DNA of 64,000 bases from Tillus elongatus (Eukaryota; Arthropoda; Insecta; Coleoptera; Cleridae): contig OZ023269.1 in assembly GCA_964006375.1 (NCBI GenBank), positions 66,100,529 through 66,164,528 on the forward strand. Direction: 5' to 3'. Position 1 is the first letter of the stretch. Each line of letters starts with the position of its first letter. The notes under the pieces are model-generated. The model searched no databases, had not been told where the DNA came from, and worked only from the letters and a program-made list of their open reading frames with translations. Of this stretch, positions 25,211 to 40,708 are shown in pieces. The translations under genes and the position numbers were made by a program.

Positions 25211-26030
25211 CTATATTTCGCCCAACAAATCCAGCCTCCTACAGAGGTCGATAACCTTTGCGGGCGAAAGTTGATCCAGATCCTCTGGAGCAAGCTTTAC
25301 CTTGCCAAAGAGCAGGTGTCTAGTCCTATCCGCTGCCGGACAGGAACACAGCACGTGCTCTGCTGTTTCGTCATCCTCCATACACAGCCGGCACTCGGTC
25401 TCCTGACCGATCCCAATACGGTGCATGTGATGCCGCAAGCGACAGTGTCCTGTATACAGGCCGACTAGAGTACTCAGTTGTTGTCTGTTCAACTCTAGAA
25501 GTTTCTTAGCCCTTGACTCAGACAGGCCATTTATGAAGGCCTTAGAGTGAGCTAATCCTGGAAGATTTTGCCAATATTGAATTGTCCTTCTATCTGTCCA
25601 GGTCTTTAAGGTGCGTTTTGCTGTGCAAGATGTTATTCCCAGCACCGGTTCTGGTCCGACAAAGTCACACTGGGCACCACTCCTGGCAAGCGCGTCTGCC
25701 GCAACGTTGCCATCATGGTCCGAGTGACCCGGTATCCAGACCAGCGACACCTCATTACAGCTGCCCAATTCGTTAAGGGCAGATTTACAACTCCATACCG
25801 TCTTTGAATTGCAACGGTAGGAACCAAGAGCCTTTATTGCAGCTTGGCTATCTGCAAATATCTTTATCGATTTGTTTGTGCATAGGTCTTTTAAGCTTTC
25901 CTTTGCACACATCTCGATGGCATAAACTTCTGCCTGGTGTATGGTTGCGTACTTGCCGAGGCTAGCTGATAGTCTAGCATCGGTGCTGCCCCCATATGCG
26001 CCGGCTCCTACTCCCATATTGGTTTTGGAG
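25211..26030 (-). pseudogene. LINE ORF2: RNase H and C-terminal zinc finger
   Basis: GVGAGAYGGSTDARLS, AEVYAIEMCAKESLKD (Glu), IKIFADSQAAIKAL (Asp) and SLVWIPGHSDHDGNVAADAL (His and last Asp) give the RNase H active site. The first acidic residue sits in a DGSKT motif encoded just upstream in the same frame. The tail CRLCMEDDETAEHVLCSCPA is the LINE C-terminal Cys/His motif. A two-base slip near 26025-26035 separates it from the RT frame, which runs into a stop at that point. It would remove RNA from the cDNA hybrid. Confidence 0.92.
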
Positions 26031-26033
26031 CCG

Positions 26034-27486
26034 TCAGTACCAGCAGAGGTCCGCTCTCAACAGGGTCGATTGGTTCCGGTCCCAGTCCTCCCTTTCCGGG
26101 AGGACGGTCTTGAAAGACAGATCTCTGCTGATTTTTGTAGGCATCAAGTCCGAGACCATTCCCAGAATCCTGTGACAATCACTGTCATCAAGGAGTCCGG
26201 ACCCCCTCAGACTGACTTCCCTCGGCATGTTATCTGCCGTTTGTTTTAGTCTGTACGTTGTCCACCTCGCCACCCTCTCCAACCATATGTGAAGTGGGGG
26301 AATATTGAGGAGGACCTCCAGAGCGACTGATGGTGCGGTGCTTATCGCTCCCGTTATCATCAGACATGCTTGTCTCTGTAGATGAGCCAGTTTGGCCCTC
26401 GCGGTACCACGTAGCACCTTAGGCCACCAAACTATGGCCCCATATGTTATCATAGGTCTGATAACCACTACATAGAGCCAGTACATCTGTTGGGGGTTTG
26501 TTCCCCAGTTGTTCCCACAGATTCTCTGGCAGGTCCACAGGGACATCTTAGCCCTGCGGATAACATTTTCTAACTGTCTATCCCAGTTGAGCTTCTTATC
26601 TAGGATAACTCCCAGATATTTTGCTTGGTCCGAAAATGGAATGTTTTCCCCCATAAGATTAGGTGGTTTTAATTTGTCCAACCTTCTTCTTCTGGTGAAC
26701 GGGACAATGATCGTTTTGCGAGGGTTCACAGACATCTGTTCCCTACGGCACCAATCATTGACTACATTTAGTGCTTCTTGAAGAGTACTAGACAGTTCCT
26801 CCTCAGATTTGCCTCTAACCATTATGACAAGATCATCCGCATACGCCTGGACCTCAACCTCCCAGAGTCCGAGGATAGCCAGCAGGTCGTCCACAAAGAG
26901 GGACCACAACAGGGGGGGTAGAACGCCCCCCTGAGGACACCCTCTCGTAGCCCTAACGCTGACCACCTCTCCCCGTAATGAGGTAATAATGGTCCGATTG
27001 TGCAGCATGTTTCCGATCCAGCCACAGATGGTAGGTTCCACCCCCCTAGCGATAGTGGCCTCGTAGAGGGAGATCGGTAATGCATTATTAAATGCTCCTT
27101 CTATGTCGAGAAATGCCGCCACCGCAACCTCTCCATTTTCCAGAGAGTGTGTGATCTTCTCGACGAGGTTATTGAGCGCTAACTCAGTTGATTTGCCAGT
27201 TTGATAGGCATACTGGTGGGTATTTAGGGGGTTCTTGGGTAAGATGTTCCCCCTAATGTGTCCGTCCAGTATTTTTTCCAATCCCTTCAGGAGGAATGAT
27301 GTAATACTGAGAGGTCTCAGTGAAGTAGGTAGGAGGTCATTACGTCCCAATTTGGGAATGTAAACCCCCCTAACCACCGTCCAGCTGGAAGGAATATAGT
27401 TCCAGGCCAGACTGGCTCTGAACAGCCTGATAAGGAAGGGTAGGAGAATCTCCAGTCCCTTTTGTAGTAGGACCGGTACCACCCCA
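26034..27486 (-). pseudogene. LINE ORF2: reverse transcriptase
   Basis: About 480 codons with VRGVYIPKLGRND, LRPLSITSFLLKGLEKILDG, AAFLDIEGAFNNA (first Asp), TRGCPQGGVLPPLLWSLFVD, and the YADDLVI active site, then YLGVILDKKLNW and the thumb. All RT catalytic aspartates are present. It is in a different frame from the endonuclease part. The slip lies near 27485-27495, where an expected Gly/Met-Asp-Gly segment is garbled. The frame opens without an ATG because it is the interior of ORF2. Confidence 0.93.
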
Positions 27487-28845
27487 TCCCTTGAATGGCT
27501 GGAAATGATTCACAGCACACTCCACTGCCGAGGCTGTAACTATTCTCCGAGCAACTAGCCAGTCCTCCCTTTGGGGGCGTTTAGATCGTCCCTCAGCTGG
27601 TAGGACCTCACCGTTGCTCAGGATCAGACAATCTGGGAAGTGTGTGTGTGCTAAGAGCTCTAACGTTTCTTTCCGAGATTCAGTAAAGGAACCATCTGGT
27701 CGTTTTATCGATCCCAGTTCCTGTACAAGGTCGCGTGAGAGAATCCTGTGGATTCTGGTGCTGCTGGGCACATTATTAATGTCCCCGCAGAACCTCCTCC
27801 AGGACTCCCTCTTAGCGTTCCTGATCTCTTTATTATAATGCGTTAGAGCAGTTTTATATTGCTCCCAGTTGCCTGTAATCTTAGCACGATTGAAGAGACG
27901 TCTAACTTCTCTTCGTAGTTTATCGAGGTTATTATTCCACCAAGTAGACCCCCGACTGTCTCTCTTTGACCTCAGTGGACAGTTTTCGTGATAGGCAGAG
28001 ACCACAGCTTCCCTAACCTGTTCGGCCGCAATCTCGATCTCATCACGATCCCTCACTGTGGGGATTGCGGACACAAGTCTGCAGGCGAGGGACTGTTTGT
28101 ATCCCTCCCAATCCGTCCTCCTCGGGTCCCGATACTCTAACACAGGTCTAGGGCCTGTTTCAATTTCAAATAGGATATGGGCATGGTCTGAACATGAGGG
28201 TTCAGACGACACCCTCCATTTGAGGATTTTTGAGCTCAAAAGCCTTGAGCTGATCGTAAGATCTAAAACCTCTCTCCGGTTAGCTGTAAGAAAGGTGGGT
28301 TCCGAGCCTATGTTGTTGACAACCAGCTCCTCCCCTAAAATGTATTCAAATAATGATTCACCTCGTCTGTTAGTGTCCGTGCTCCCCCAAGCCAAGTGCT
28401 GGGAGTTCGCATCACACCCCATTACGAGGTGATAATTGTTCCTCTTGCAGTAGGCGATCAATTTCCGCACTTCTGCTGGAGGTGGTTGTTCTGCATCTCT
28501 GTCTCCAGGGAAATAGGCCGAACAGGCCACTACTTCCAGCCTGGTCCCCCCGGATGTGATCACGAGATGGATGGATGCCATGTCCTTGGTGCAGTACTCT
28601 GAAAGTGTAAAATACTGCAAGTTGTTTCTGATCCAGATACAGGCTCTGGGTTTAGTACCAGAGCCCACCTCTACTATCTTACCAGAAGTGTTACCCAGCC
28701 CTTTAGTTCGTTCCGAATTAGCGGTCCAGGGCTCTTGGAGAAGAGCAATATCTATTTGCTCTTCCTTTAATTTCATGCTAAGGAGGTATGTCGCAGCCTT
28801 AGCATGATGCAGATTAGCTTGAATGCACCTTAAGTTGGTGGGCAT
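27370..28845 (-). pseudogene. LINE ORF2: apurinic-type endonuclease and linker
   Basis: Starts at an ATG (28845) with MPTNLRCIQANLHHAKAAT. Endonuclease landmarks: LLQEPWT (Glu), VMGCDANSQHLAWGS (Asp/Asn), REVLDLTI and CSDHAHI (Asp-His pair). It continues through the linker with TWWNNNLDKLRREVRRLF to AVNHFQPFKGWGG, after which the frame is shifted and reads nonsense. The enzyme nicks the target strand for target-primed reverse transcription. Confidence 0.92.
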
Positions 28846-28899
28846 TGGGGTAGGAATATAGGAGTGTATAGAGGATAAAGGAGTAGGTTAAGGAGCTTA

Positions 28900-29345
28900 A
28901 AGGAAAAGGGAATTATGGTGCAGGTTCCTCCTCCTTTTTAGGAGCTCGATAACCAAGCTTCCTATAGGAGGGTCTACCTTTGGTAGTCGTCCTAGGGGTG
29001 GACTTTCCTTTCCCCTGTTTTTACCCTCTGGAGGTTCCAGTGGAAAGTTGAATCCTGCCACCTCCTCTATTGGGTCTGTGTAAGTCGTGTCCATGTTTGG
29101 TCCCACGAGCAGCAAGGGAAAATAGACCTCCATGGAAGAGCCCCGCATCCCATGAATAGGCATTTACACAGGGAGGTCGCCCGGTTTCCCTGGGGAGGGT
29201 TAACGTTAGCGACAGAATTACCAACCTGCCAATGCTCGGCCATATCGGCCAGAAGCATCATCGCCTCGGCACCAACCCGCCAACGACCTTGCGATGTGGG
29301 TTTTTTATAGAGGACTCTCCTCGCAATGCCGGCCAATTAAGGCAA
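28900..29345 (-). pseudogene. Probable LINE ORF1 3' remnant
   Basis: In three frames, short pieces such as AEAMMLLADMAEHWQVGN, NPPQGNRATSLCKC and GTKHGHDLHRPNRGGG precede ORF2 on the same strand, ending in a Lys/Arg/Pro-rich tail (GKGKSTPRTTTKGRPSYRK). Position and basic composition suggest the end of ORF1. No CCHC knuckle can be seen, so the call is tentative. Confidence 0.5.
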
Positions 29346-29400
29346 GCATTCCCGGCCCTCCTAAGACATGACTAGGAAGGTTACGGTTTGGTTAGTTCAT

Positions 29401-31514
<2,114 letters not shown>

Positions 31515-31794
31515 TGAAAGAATTTGACAGTGCATTAATGACTGTACCTACTGATGCTATAGTAACCAACTCAAACGAGGGGCTACACAGTTCTAAAGTA
31601 AAAATTAAATTGCTATTTTTACATATAATATAATCATTTTGGAAACAAGTTTCTTCAAATCGATTTTCATTGATTTTACATAAGAAGGTGGGACATGCTT
31701 CACAGACAATAACTCACTTAAATAGAATAATTATTCAACACATGATCTCAACACCATGTTTTTGGAGAATTTTTATTTAAAAAAAATTCGATGT

Positions 31795-31877
31795 ATCGAT
31801 GGTAAGACTTTGCAAAAATGTGGGGGAATTTGGGCCCTTGGAACGGCGAAACCAAAGTCCGTTTGAATTTTTATATG

Positions 31878-31963
<86 letters not shown>
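31795..31963. repeat. Diverged left arm of the microsatellite family plus (TA)n
   Basis: TGTATCGATGGTAAGACTTT resembles GGTATCGATGGTGAGACTTT at 35011, and both lead into a TA tract (here 31882-31963) after a TTTGAATTTTTATA or TTTCAATTTATA boundary. Confidence 0.65.
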
Positions 31964-31975
<12 letters not shown>

Positions 31976-32560
31976 CAGTGTGTCCAAGATAAGGAGGGCC
32001 ACCATGGGGATCTCCAGAACGGTAGCAGATACAGACTTGGTTAAATAGGAGAAAAGTTGCACATTCAAAACCCCAACAAAATGGCGGTTAGACATTTCCG
32101 AAAAATGTTTGGTTTTGGAAATATTTTGAAAAATTTGGATATTTTGATTTTACATATTTTTTTTCTGGCCGTAATGGTGGACCTGAGCCAATACCGATGA
32201 CACTTTTCCACGGGAGGTTTTCATTTTGGAAACAAGTTTCTTCAGTTTAACGTAGCGTTGCTAATTATCCAATGTTTCGTCTTTGCGGGACCATTATCAA
32301 CTTTTTTTTTAAATGCGGCCCTTATTTTCTGATATCATAATCTGAACGCCTTTTTAATTCAAAATTCAGCGATGTGTCACACTTAGTGATTTAGTACCAC
32401 TTTAGTCTTTTTCTGACGTTAATCAATAAAATTCTTATTACGGACCTGTACATCGCTTTTAAACTTAAGTAATAAACAACTAGCTATATCGATTAATGCT
32501 TTGTCATTTATGCATTTAAGCGACGACGAGAGCCAAATAAAAGGGAAAAAAACAAATTAG
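31964..32560. other. Non-coding stretch
   Basis: No gene recognised. A phrase, TTTTGGAAACAAGTTTCTTC, occurs at 31637 and 32223, so two related repeat pieces flank the TA tract. Confidence 0.45.
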
Positions 32561-32569
32561 TGACGAACC

Positions 32570-33385
32570 TTAAAGCATATGGTTCTTCTAAAAAAACCTG
32601 TAGTTTCCCGGCAAAGTCAAGCAATGAGGAATTAGTACATAATATTTTGTTAGCAGTTATTGAGGATCCCGGTGTATCAGTTAGGCGGATTGAATGAAAC
32701 GTTGGTATATCAAATCAACCGCACATTTTATTTTACAAGTACGGAATTTGTCAAGGACTCAGACCAGGTGATTTAGACCGACGTCGCTCATTCTGTGAGT
32801 GGTCTGATGAAAGCATGATCAATGGTGTCAATAGAAGAAATGTTCATTATTGGTCTGAAACCAATCAACGCTCAAATAAAACGTCGAGGCATCAACACCA
32901 TTTTGCTTTCAATATGTGGGCTGGTATCTTCGGTACAACGATTGTAGGATCGTTTCTTTATCACCATACCTTAACATCAAAGCGTTACTTACATTTGCTA
33001 CAAAACGATTTCGAGGATGCTCTCGATAACATGCCTCTGGAGAGAGTTCGAACTGTTGAATACAGCAGGATGGGACACCTGCACATAATTCCAGTGTTGT
33101 TCGGGAATATCTTTCCCGGAATTTTCCAGATAAGGTAAAATCAGCACGGATTCGGAAACACTCTGGTCAGCGTGTTCATCAGATATAACCCCGCTTGATT
33201 TCTTCGTATTTTATAATCATGTATATCAGCAAGATTTTTCTACGGAACAAGATCTAAGGAGGTTAGTTCTGGAAGCATTTGCCAGTAGTACTTCACAAAT
33301 GTTGACCAGTGTTTTAGAATCGACAGTTAGAACGTGCTATTTGTGCTCAGAAAATAGTGGAAGTTTATTTGAACATATGCTGTAA
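32570..33385 (+). pseudogene. Tc1/mariner-type transposase relic
   Basis: Blocks in several frames: HNILLAVIEDPGVSVRRIE (N-terminal region), GLRPGDLDRRRSFCEWSDES, RNVHYWSETNQRSN, FAFNMWAGIFGTTIVGSFL, LTSKRYLHLLQNDFEDAL, and towards the end pieces of the C-terminal domain (LRRLVLEAFASSTSQ). HYWSETN...WAGIFG parallels YWADNNP...WTGIFG in the relic at 1-468. The first Asp region and the HN motif are missing or garbled, and stops are frequent. It is old and inactive. Confidence 0.7.
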
Positions 33386-33720
33386 ATTTAGTTGTTTTGT
33401 TCGTATTCGTTTGTTGTTTTTTTTATGTTTAGGGCTTCTGGTAGTGTATTTTTTGTTTGTTTTGTGTTTATTCCATTAATTATTGCCTCAATTCATCCAA
33501 ATCAAGCGGCCAAACCGATTACAGAGAAGAAATTAAGCAATTGTAAATCCAGAGCAAAAGTCTCTACGTCTCTATTTAGCCGATCCCGTTTAAAAATAAT
33601 TTTGTCTCTGAAGACCCTACTGTGTAAGCAAAACCAGTCATATTATAGTATTCCGATCTGGCTGTTTTTCTAATTACTTTAATTTTACGATTTAGGGTAT
33701 TTTATATGCCAAAAAATTTT
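33386..33720. other. Non-coding stretch
   Basis: T-rich, no recognisable gene. Confidence 0.45.
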
Positions 33721-35307
<1,587 letters not shown>

Positions 35308-36284
35308 TTTTGTACCGCATGTGTTGTAACATCTTGTGTGTGTGAAAGATTGTGGATTCTAACGGCTGCTCCGAAAGTTACCTCTTACACCTGATGTCAC
35401 TTTATTTTCTCAATTGTCGCTGCTTCTGGGTGGTTATTTGCTTATGCTTCAAGTCGGCTTATTCTTTATATGCGTCTTGCAACTTCCTAATACGAGGAGA
35501 ATTTTCTTTTATGTCCAAATTAAGCTGTTCTCATTATAGTGTGTAACTGATGTTATAATACGGTTGTGTGCATGTAGTTTACACATTGATTAAAGTAACA
35601 TCTTAACAACCTCAGTAAAGTGTATTGGCTGCTTGAAAGGATGTTATAATAATAGCTATGCGTTTTTTATTTACACATTGTCTTTGTTTGAAATCTAACC
35701 TTGAGTTCTCCGTGAGATTATTCATCTTTAAACTACTTTCCAGTTGTCAATACACACGAAATACAATCTTATCGGAGTGCCACAGTGGTTCTTTGCCACC
35801 TTCATATACGTTACAATACAATATCACACTTTATGCTATTGTTAACTATTAAACCATGATTTCTCTATTTTGTTTGAGTAAATACACATTTATTACGGAA
35901 CCAGGAAATAGTTTCACATTATTTAAGGTAAGTATAGCTAATTTTTTATGATAATAAGGTTAGTTAAGTAGATATAAATAAATGGTTAAGTGTGAATATA
36001 CAAATTAAAAAAAAAACAAATTAAGCAATAATAATAAATTTAAATTAAATATTTATTTTGTGCTCTGAGTTTCGGTTAGTAAATAAACACTAAAACTGAC
36101 CACAAGTATTAATTGTACGTAGTTTTGTGATTTCTGAAATTAAGATTGGAATATTTAAAGGAAAACATTTACGAAATCAAACCTTAGGATACTATTTATT
36201 TTATTAAAATATTTATTTTTAAATAATATGACTTCAGATAATAAAATGTTAATTGTGGACACCTCATATTGTAACATATGTATG

Positions 36285-36290
<6 letters not shown>
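35308..36290. other. AT-rich non-coding stretch
   Basis: Nothing recognisable beyond short ORFs. Confidence 0.5.

Positions 36291-36380
<90 letters not shown>
36291..36380. repeat. (TA)n microsatellite
   Basis: 45 TA units directly touching the left TIR of the element that follows. Confidence 0.97.
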
Positions 36381-36383
<3 letters not shown>

Positions 36384-37033
36384 TGTTCTGGAATCGACAC
36401 ATGAATAGGTGAAAAAAGACTGAAATTTTTTGAGTTGAAATTTTATTTTCTGGGAATAAACCTTGCTTGAATAGAAAATAATTTGTGTCATTAATTTTAA
36501 TTTCCAAAAACCGAGTATGCCTTGGAAGTTCACAAAAAACTAATTTTTTACACTTATAAAGTGCCTTTTCTCTAGGAGATACGAAAAAATGTTATTAAGA
36601 AAAGACGATCGAAAAGAAAAACTGTGTAGGAATACAAAATTTTAAAATCCTAAGCGTACTTTGATATTTTGAAATTCTGAAAACAAATAGTGTGTTATGG
36701 AAGAAAAACAAATAAAATAATGTTTTGTCAGCTGTCAAAAATAGTTAAGTGTTAAAAAAGTAGGCTTAGGAGTTTAAAATTTTGTATTCCTACTCAGTTT
36801 TTATTTCATAATAACATTTTCTCGTATCTACTAGAGAGGCACTTTACACGTGTAAAGTTACACGTGTAAGAAATTAGTTGCTTTGTAAATTTCCAAGGCC
36901 CACTTAATTTTTGGAAAAAAATTACGACAAATTATTTTCTATTCAAGCAGGCCTTATTCTCAAAAAATGAAGTCTCAACTCAAAAAAATTCAGTCTTTCA
37001 CCTATTCATGCTTCGATCCGGGGACACACTGTG

Positions 37034-37034
<1 letters not shown>
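36381..37034. mobile_element. MITE-like element with TIRs of about 280 bp, bounded by TA tracts
   Basis: Left arm 36381-36665 (GTGTGTTCTGGAATCGACAC, CATGAATAGGTGAAAAAAG) is the imperfect reverse complement of 36752-37034, which ends CGGGGACACACTGTGT. Inner landmarks GGAATACAAAATTTTAAA and TTTAAAATTTTGTATTCC confirm the pairing to the centre. About 90 bp of spacer. No coding sequence. Both ends abut TA tracts. The CAGTGTGT terminus seen in the right arm resembles the terminus of the mariner-like element at 17008, so mobilisation by that transposase group is possible but unproven. Confidence 0.82.

Positions 37035-37116
<82 letters not shown>
37035..37116. repeat. (TA)n microsatellite
   Basis: 41 TA units touching the right TIR. 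Confidence 0.97.
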
Positions 37117-37117
<1 letters not shown>

Positions 37118-37246
37118 CAAGAATATTGCAATATGCTCAATCTAATGCTGATCTCTTATATCTCATAAAATTCATAAGTATATATATTTTTTTTTTTTTT
37201 TTTTTTAAATTTCAACAACACACCACGAGGGCTTACAGCCTAAATA

Positions 37247-38546
37247 CTATCGTACCGTGGGTGTTGACAAGGAGGAAAGAGGCAGCTTGTTAATTCTGGA
37301 CTTGAAGGTTTGGAGGTTCGGAGGAGAAGGAAAAACATGTGCCGCCAAGGAATTCCACAACTTGGAAGTCCTCGGGACAAAAGAGCGGGCATAACAAGAT
37401 GTTCTAAGTCTGGTGACCTAGACAGTAAAAAGGTGCATTCGCTCTGTTCCCCTGGTAGATCTGTTGGGGGCAGCAGGTGGGGGAACTATGGAGGAAAGCT
37501 CCTCTGAGCAGTGCCCGTGCAGATATCTAAAAAAAGAGAGAGAGGTCACCAACGGCACGTCGGTGGGCAAGGGATGGCAGCCTTTGGGTGAGGGTAGGAT
37601 CACCGATGAGACGTATAGCTCTCTTTTGAATGGAGTCCAGGATAGCTAGTGTAGAAGCGGCAGCGGCACCCCAGATGTGGGAGCAGTATTCGAGGTTTAG
37701 CCTTATTTGTGAAGTATATAAGGTATAGAGATCAGCTGGTGAAAAGTATTTGCGAGCCCGGAAGAGGAAACCTAATTTCTTAGCAGCCGCTTCTGCAATT
37801 GATGTGACATGTTGGTGCCAATTAAGATTTCGATCCACAGAAATGCCAACAAGAGAAAATGACTCATTACTTTGAAAAACTTGGTTGTTCATTGTGATGG
37901 GTCTAGGGCTGGTGTATCTCTTGTGAGAAAGAAAGCAAGACTTAGTTTTGGTGGGGTTGAATTGTACAAGATTTCTACTTCCCCAGTCTAATATTTTTTG
38001 GAAATCCAGGGAGACAGAACCCTCCATGAGTCTGCGATCCTCATCTAATTGGGCTAAAGAGACAGGCTTAGAATATTGTATATTTGAATGGAGGGTGCTG
38101 TCGTCCGCGTAGCTGTGAACTGGGTTGGATGTACTAGAGATGAGGTCATTGATATGGAGAAGAAACAAAGTAGGGGCTAAAGCTGAACCTTGAGGAACTC
38201 CTGCATTAGTTGGATACAGTTTAGAGGAATGGCCATCCACAACAACAGATATGCTCCTGTTGGAGAGGAAATTTGCTGTCCACATACAGAGTTTTGGTGG
38301 TAGGCCATAGGCCGGAAGTTTATTAAGCAGCGCTGCGTGCCAGACCTGGTCGAATGCTTTGGATATGTCTAGAGCAACAATCTGGGATTCACCGTGTTGT
38401 TCCACGGACTTGTTCCAAGAATGAGTGACAAAGGAAAGGAGGTCGGCAGTCGATCTGCGCTGACGGAATCCATACTGCCTGTCGTGGATTAGACTGTGTT
38501 TTTCAAGAAATTTTAGTAATTCGGTGTTTATATACTTTTCCATCAC
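37247..38546 (-). pseudogene. LINE ORF2: reverse transcriptase core and C-terminus
   Basis: Starts within HDRQYGFRQRRSTADLL, then IVALDISKAFDQVWHAAL (first Asp), NAGVPQGSALAPTLFLLHIN, SYADDSTLHS (active site), FNPTKTKSCFLSHKR and LVGISVDRNLNWHQH. A thumb and SIQKRAIRLIGDPTLT follow. A TAG near 37424 interrupts the C-terminal domain, which then ends PLSSLSTPTVR at 37247. Catalytic residues are intact. It is separated by a frameshift near 38540 from the upstream RT block. Confidence 0.92.
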
Positions 38547-38826
38547 GTCCAGAGACGACTGAAAGGAGAGAAATAGGCCTGTAGTTGCTAGGAAGCGCTT
38601 TGGATCCTTTCTTGGGGATGGGTTGTACTCGAGCAGTTTTCCAGTTACTAGGGAATATGCCTTTATTATAAGATATCTGAAACAGACGAGTCAGGACAGG
38701 AGCAAGCTCTGGTGCGCATTTTTTGAGAACAATTGCTGGGATCTCGTCAAGGCCAGAGGCTTTCCTGGTATTAAGAGAAGAGAGCATCTTTCGTACCTTT
38801 TTAGTTTTGAAAATGATATCCGTCAT
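38503..38826 (-). pseudogene. LINE ORF2: N-terminal RT block
   Basis: Contains LNTRKASGLDEIPAIVLK, GIFPSNWKTARVQPIPKKG and LPSNYRPISLLSVVS, the blocks preceding the first catalytic Asp. It is in a different frame from both neighbours, with slips near 38825 and 38545. Confidence 0.92.
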
Positions 38827-39480
38827 TTTATGCGCGACATTGTTGGTGGTTGAACATTTTGAGGTGGGTTGAGAGTAGAATTGCCGGCGAACAACGAAGC
38901 AAAAAGTTCAGCCTTGCCCAGGGCGGTAGAAACAATTTCATCCCCTGAGACAAGGGGTGGGAACGTGCTTTTGCAGAAATTATTCCCAATAGATTTAGCA
39001 AGAGTCCAGAAGGGTTTGCCGCCGTTGGAGCTTAAGAGGACTTTGTTTTTGATGTGGTTATTAAACGAGTTTTTTGCCTCAGAAAGAATGCGGATATAGC
39101 GGTTTCTTGCGTCGTTAAATGCTTTACGATTTACTTGACTGGGATTGTGTAGAAGCGTTTTGTGAGCTTTGACCTTTTCAAGTTTGGCCTTGTCACAGGA
39201 TTTAGAGAACCAGGGCGTATGAGTGGCTGAAGAGGTTTTCTGTGTACGTGGGATAAATAATTCCATGCCAGCTTGGATAATTTCGGTGACGTTTTGTGAG
39301 ATATCAGAGGGGTCAGGATGAGAGAAGCAGACAGACGCCCATGGAAATGAGGAAAAGTAATCCTGCATTTCCTCCCAGTTTGCGGAGTTGTAGTGCCAAA
39401 CGATACGTGGGTGTGATGACTGTGTGACCTCGGGTTGCATTGCGCAGGAAGCAGTGACCATGCTGTGGTCTGAGCGACCA
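38823..39480 (-). pseudogene. LINE ORF2: end of endonuclease and EN-RT linker
   Basis: The Asp-His pair of the endonuclease (GRSDHSMV) is read in this frame at about 39465-39485, followed by linker sequence ANWEEMQDYFSSFPW, TPWFSKSCDKAKLEKVKA and KPFWTLAKSIGNNF. The preceding endonuclease part lies in another frame. Confidence 0.88.
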
Positions 39481-40085
39481 ATGAGGTGGTGACTGATATT
39501 TTATAGCATTCAGGTTGTGTAGTAAGAAGGAGATCCAAGGGATTTGAGCTGTGTGTTGGGATACGAGGAAAGTAAGTAGGTTGCTGAACCATATTGGCTA
39601 AAGAATTGCTGACTGCAAAGGCTTCCGCTGCTCTCCCTTGTGGATCGGTTTTTGAAGATCCTAGCCATTCCTTATTATGGACATTGAAGTCACCAAGAAT
39701 AGTGACCTTGGAGGAAGGATATTTAGAAATCAGATAGTCGGTTTTATCAGAAAGGTAGTCAAAGAGCTGGACAAAGTTGTTGTCAGAAGGTGACCGGTAA
39801 ATGCAACAGATGAATTTACTTGCAGCCCTAAGAGAGAGTTTTATCCATAGAATGTCTTTTCTTCCAGCTTCTAAATTGGGGAGTCTGGTGCAGGGTAGAT
39901 TGCTACGGACGTATGCGCACACGCCTCCATGCAATCTAAAGAAAGTAAGGAGCTCATACCCCGGGAAATTGAGGTGATTAGTGGCTGTTTTGGCACTGAT
40001 TTGGGTTTCAGTGAGGAAGAGGAGTTGGGGCTTGTTAGCCTGGGGGAAATGGTGGACGCAGTTCAGGTTAGAATTTAGGCCACAT
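39470..40085 (-). pseudogene. LINE ORF2: endonuclease N-terminal part
   Basis: From SNICGLNSNLNCVHHF (about 40075) through LLFLTETQISAKTA (catalytic Glu), LHGGVCAYVRSNLPC, CCIYRSPSDNNF and TILGDFNVHNKEWLGS, to SSNPLDLLLTTQPE. It shifts frame near 39490 just before the SDH motif. It nicks the target DNA to prime reverse transcription. Confidence 0.9.
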
Positions 40086-40090
40086 ATATT

Positions 40091-40634
40091 CGAAAAGGAT
40101 ATATGTTAAATCTTGATGTTGGCGCCCCCTGTACACCCCTCTCCCGGATAACCGAATGGAGGGGTATTTTGCCTCCGGAATATTTTGTACAAGGAGGAGC
40201 CATCATCATTTTTGCTTTTAAGGGAAACCGACTCATACACCAGAACCGGAAACGTCCGTTGATGTATGGGGTGGTACCTCCTCGGGCGTGAAAAAATCAT
40301 TTACTATTACGTAAAGGAAAATTCCACTACCACCTGCAATAACCTGCATAACGTGCAATAGTACCTTTAGGGAATTTTCACAGAAAAATATAACTTAGAC
40401 CAGATCCTGGTTTGAACCCCTAAGAATCAGTTTCAGTTTTTATATTTAAATAAATAAATGTATAAATAAATATATGCACGCTTGCATGTGTGTATATCAC
40501 TACAATTAAGGATTTCAATAAAACTTGGCACGCGCCGTTTAAAGGGCTTGATTAGGTTCGTTAGGCAGGAGAATCAGAGTTGTTTTTCCCATGAGGTTTT
40601 GGAGCTCAAATAAAATGCACAACCTCGGTTGTTG
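40091..40634. other. Fragment of the microsatellite-bearing repeat with decayed core
   Basis: 40385-40445 is the left arm (AGAATCAGTTTCAGTTTTTATA), followed by a degenerate TAAATAAATAAATG... core and the right arm from about 40498 (TTAGGTTCGTTAGGCAGG). 40091-40384 has no recognised feature, though it may be LINE 5' sequence. Confidence 0.65.
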
Positions 40635-40654
40635 TTAATTGTACAGTATGTACT

Positions 40655-40708
40655 GAAAAAGTAAAAGGGAAACCCTGGGTATCAAACCCGGTACCCCTCG
40701 GTTCAGAA
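40655..40708 (-). repeat. Possible SINE/tRNA-like 3' scrap
   Basis: The minus strand reads ACCGGGTTTGATACCCAGGG, a B-box-like GGTTTGATACC inside a short stem. There is no A box, since the upstream side is the ORF1 fragment. Weak call. Confidence 0.3.

Larger units (their letters stand above)
25124..29400 (-). mobile_element. R1/LOA-type LINE with RNase H and a TTAGG-like 3' tail
   Basis: Minus-strand element: broken ORF1 tail (28900-29340), ORF2 endonuclease (to 28845), RT, RNase H and a Cys-rich C-terminus. The 3' end is at 25124-25143, where the plus strand reads TTAGGTTAGGTTAGGTTAG, so the element ends in (TAACC)n. EN-RT-RNase H order with a C-terminal zinc knuckle is found in the R1, LOA and I groups. 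Two frameshifts break ORF2. Copy length is near full size, but I cannot place a 5' UTR. Confidence 0.9.
37183..40090 (-). mobile_element. CR1/Jockey-type LINE with poly(A) tail
   Basis: Minus-strand ORF2 with endonuclease and RT, ending in a T run at 37187-37206 on the plus strand that represents its poly(A) tail. The C-terminus (YARSFVPRTSKLWNSLAAHV) is typical of this widespread animal LINE group. At least three frameshifts and one stop break it. The 5' end is truncated near the endonuclease start, or lies in unrecognisable sequence up to 40300. Confidence 0.88.

Noticed and set aside
28058..28432. Plus-strand ORF of 124 codons antisense to the LINE endonuclease
   Set aside because: Shadow ORF. 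The minus strand carries clear endonuclease motifs over the same bases.
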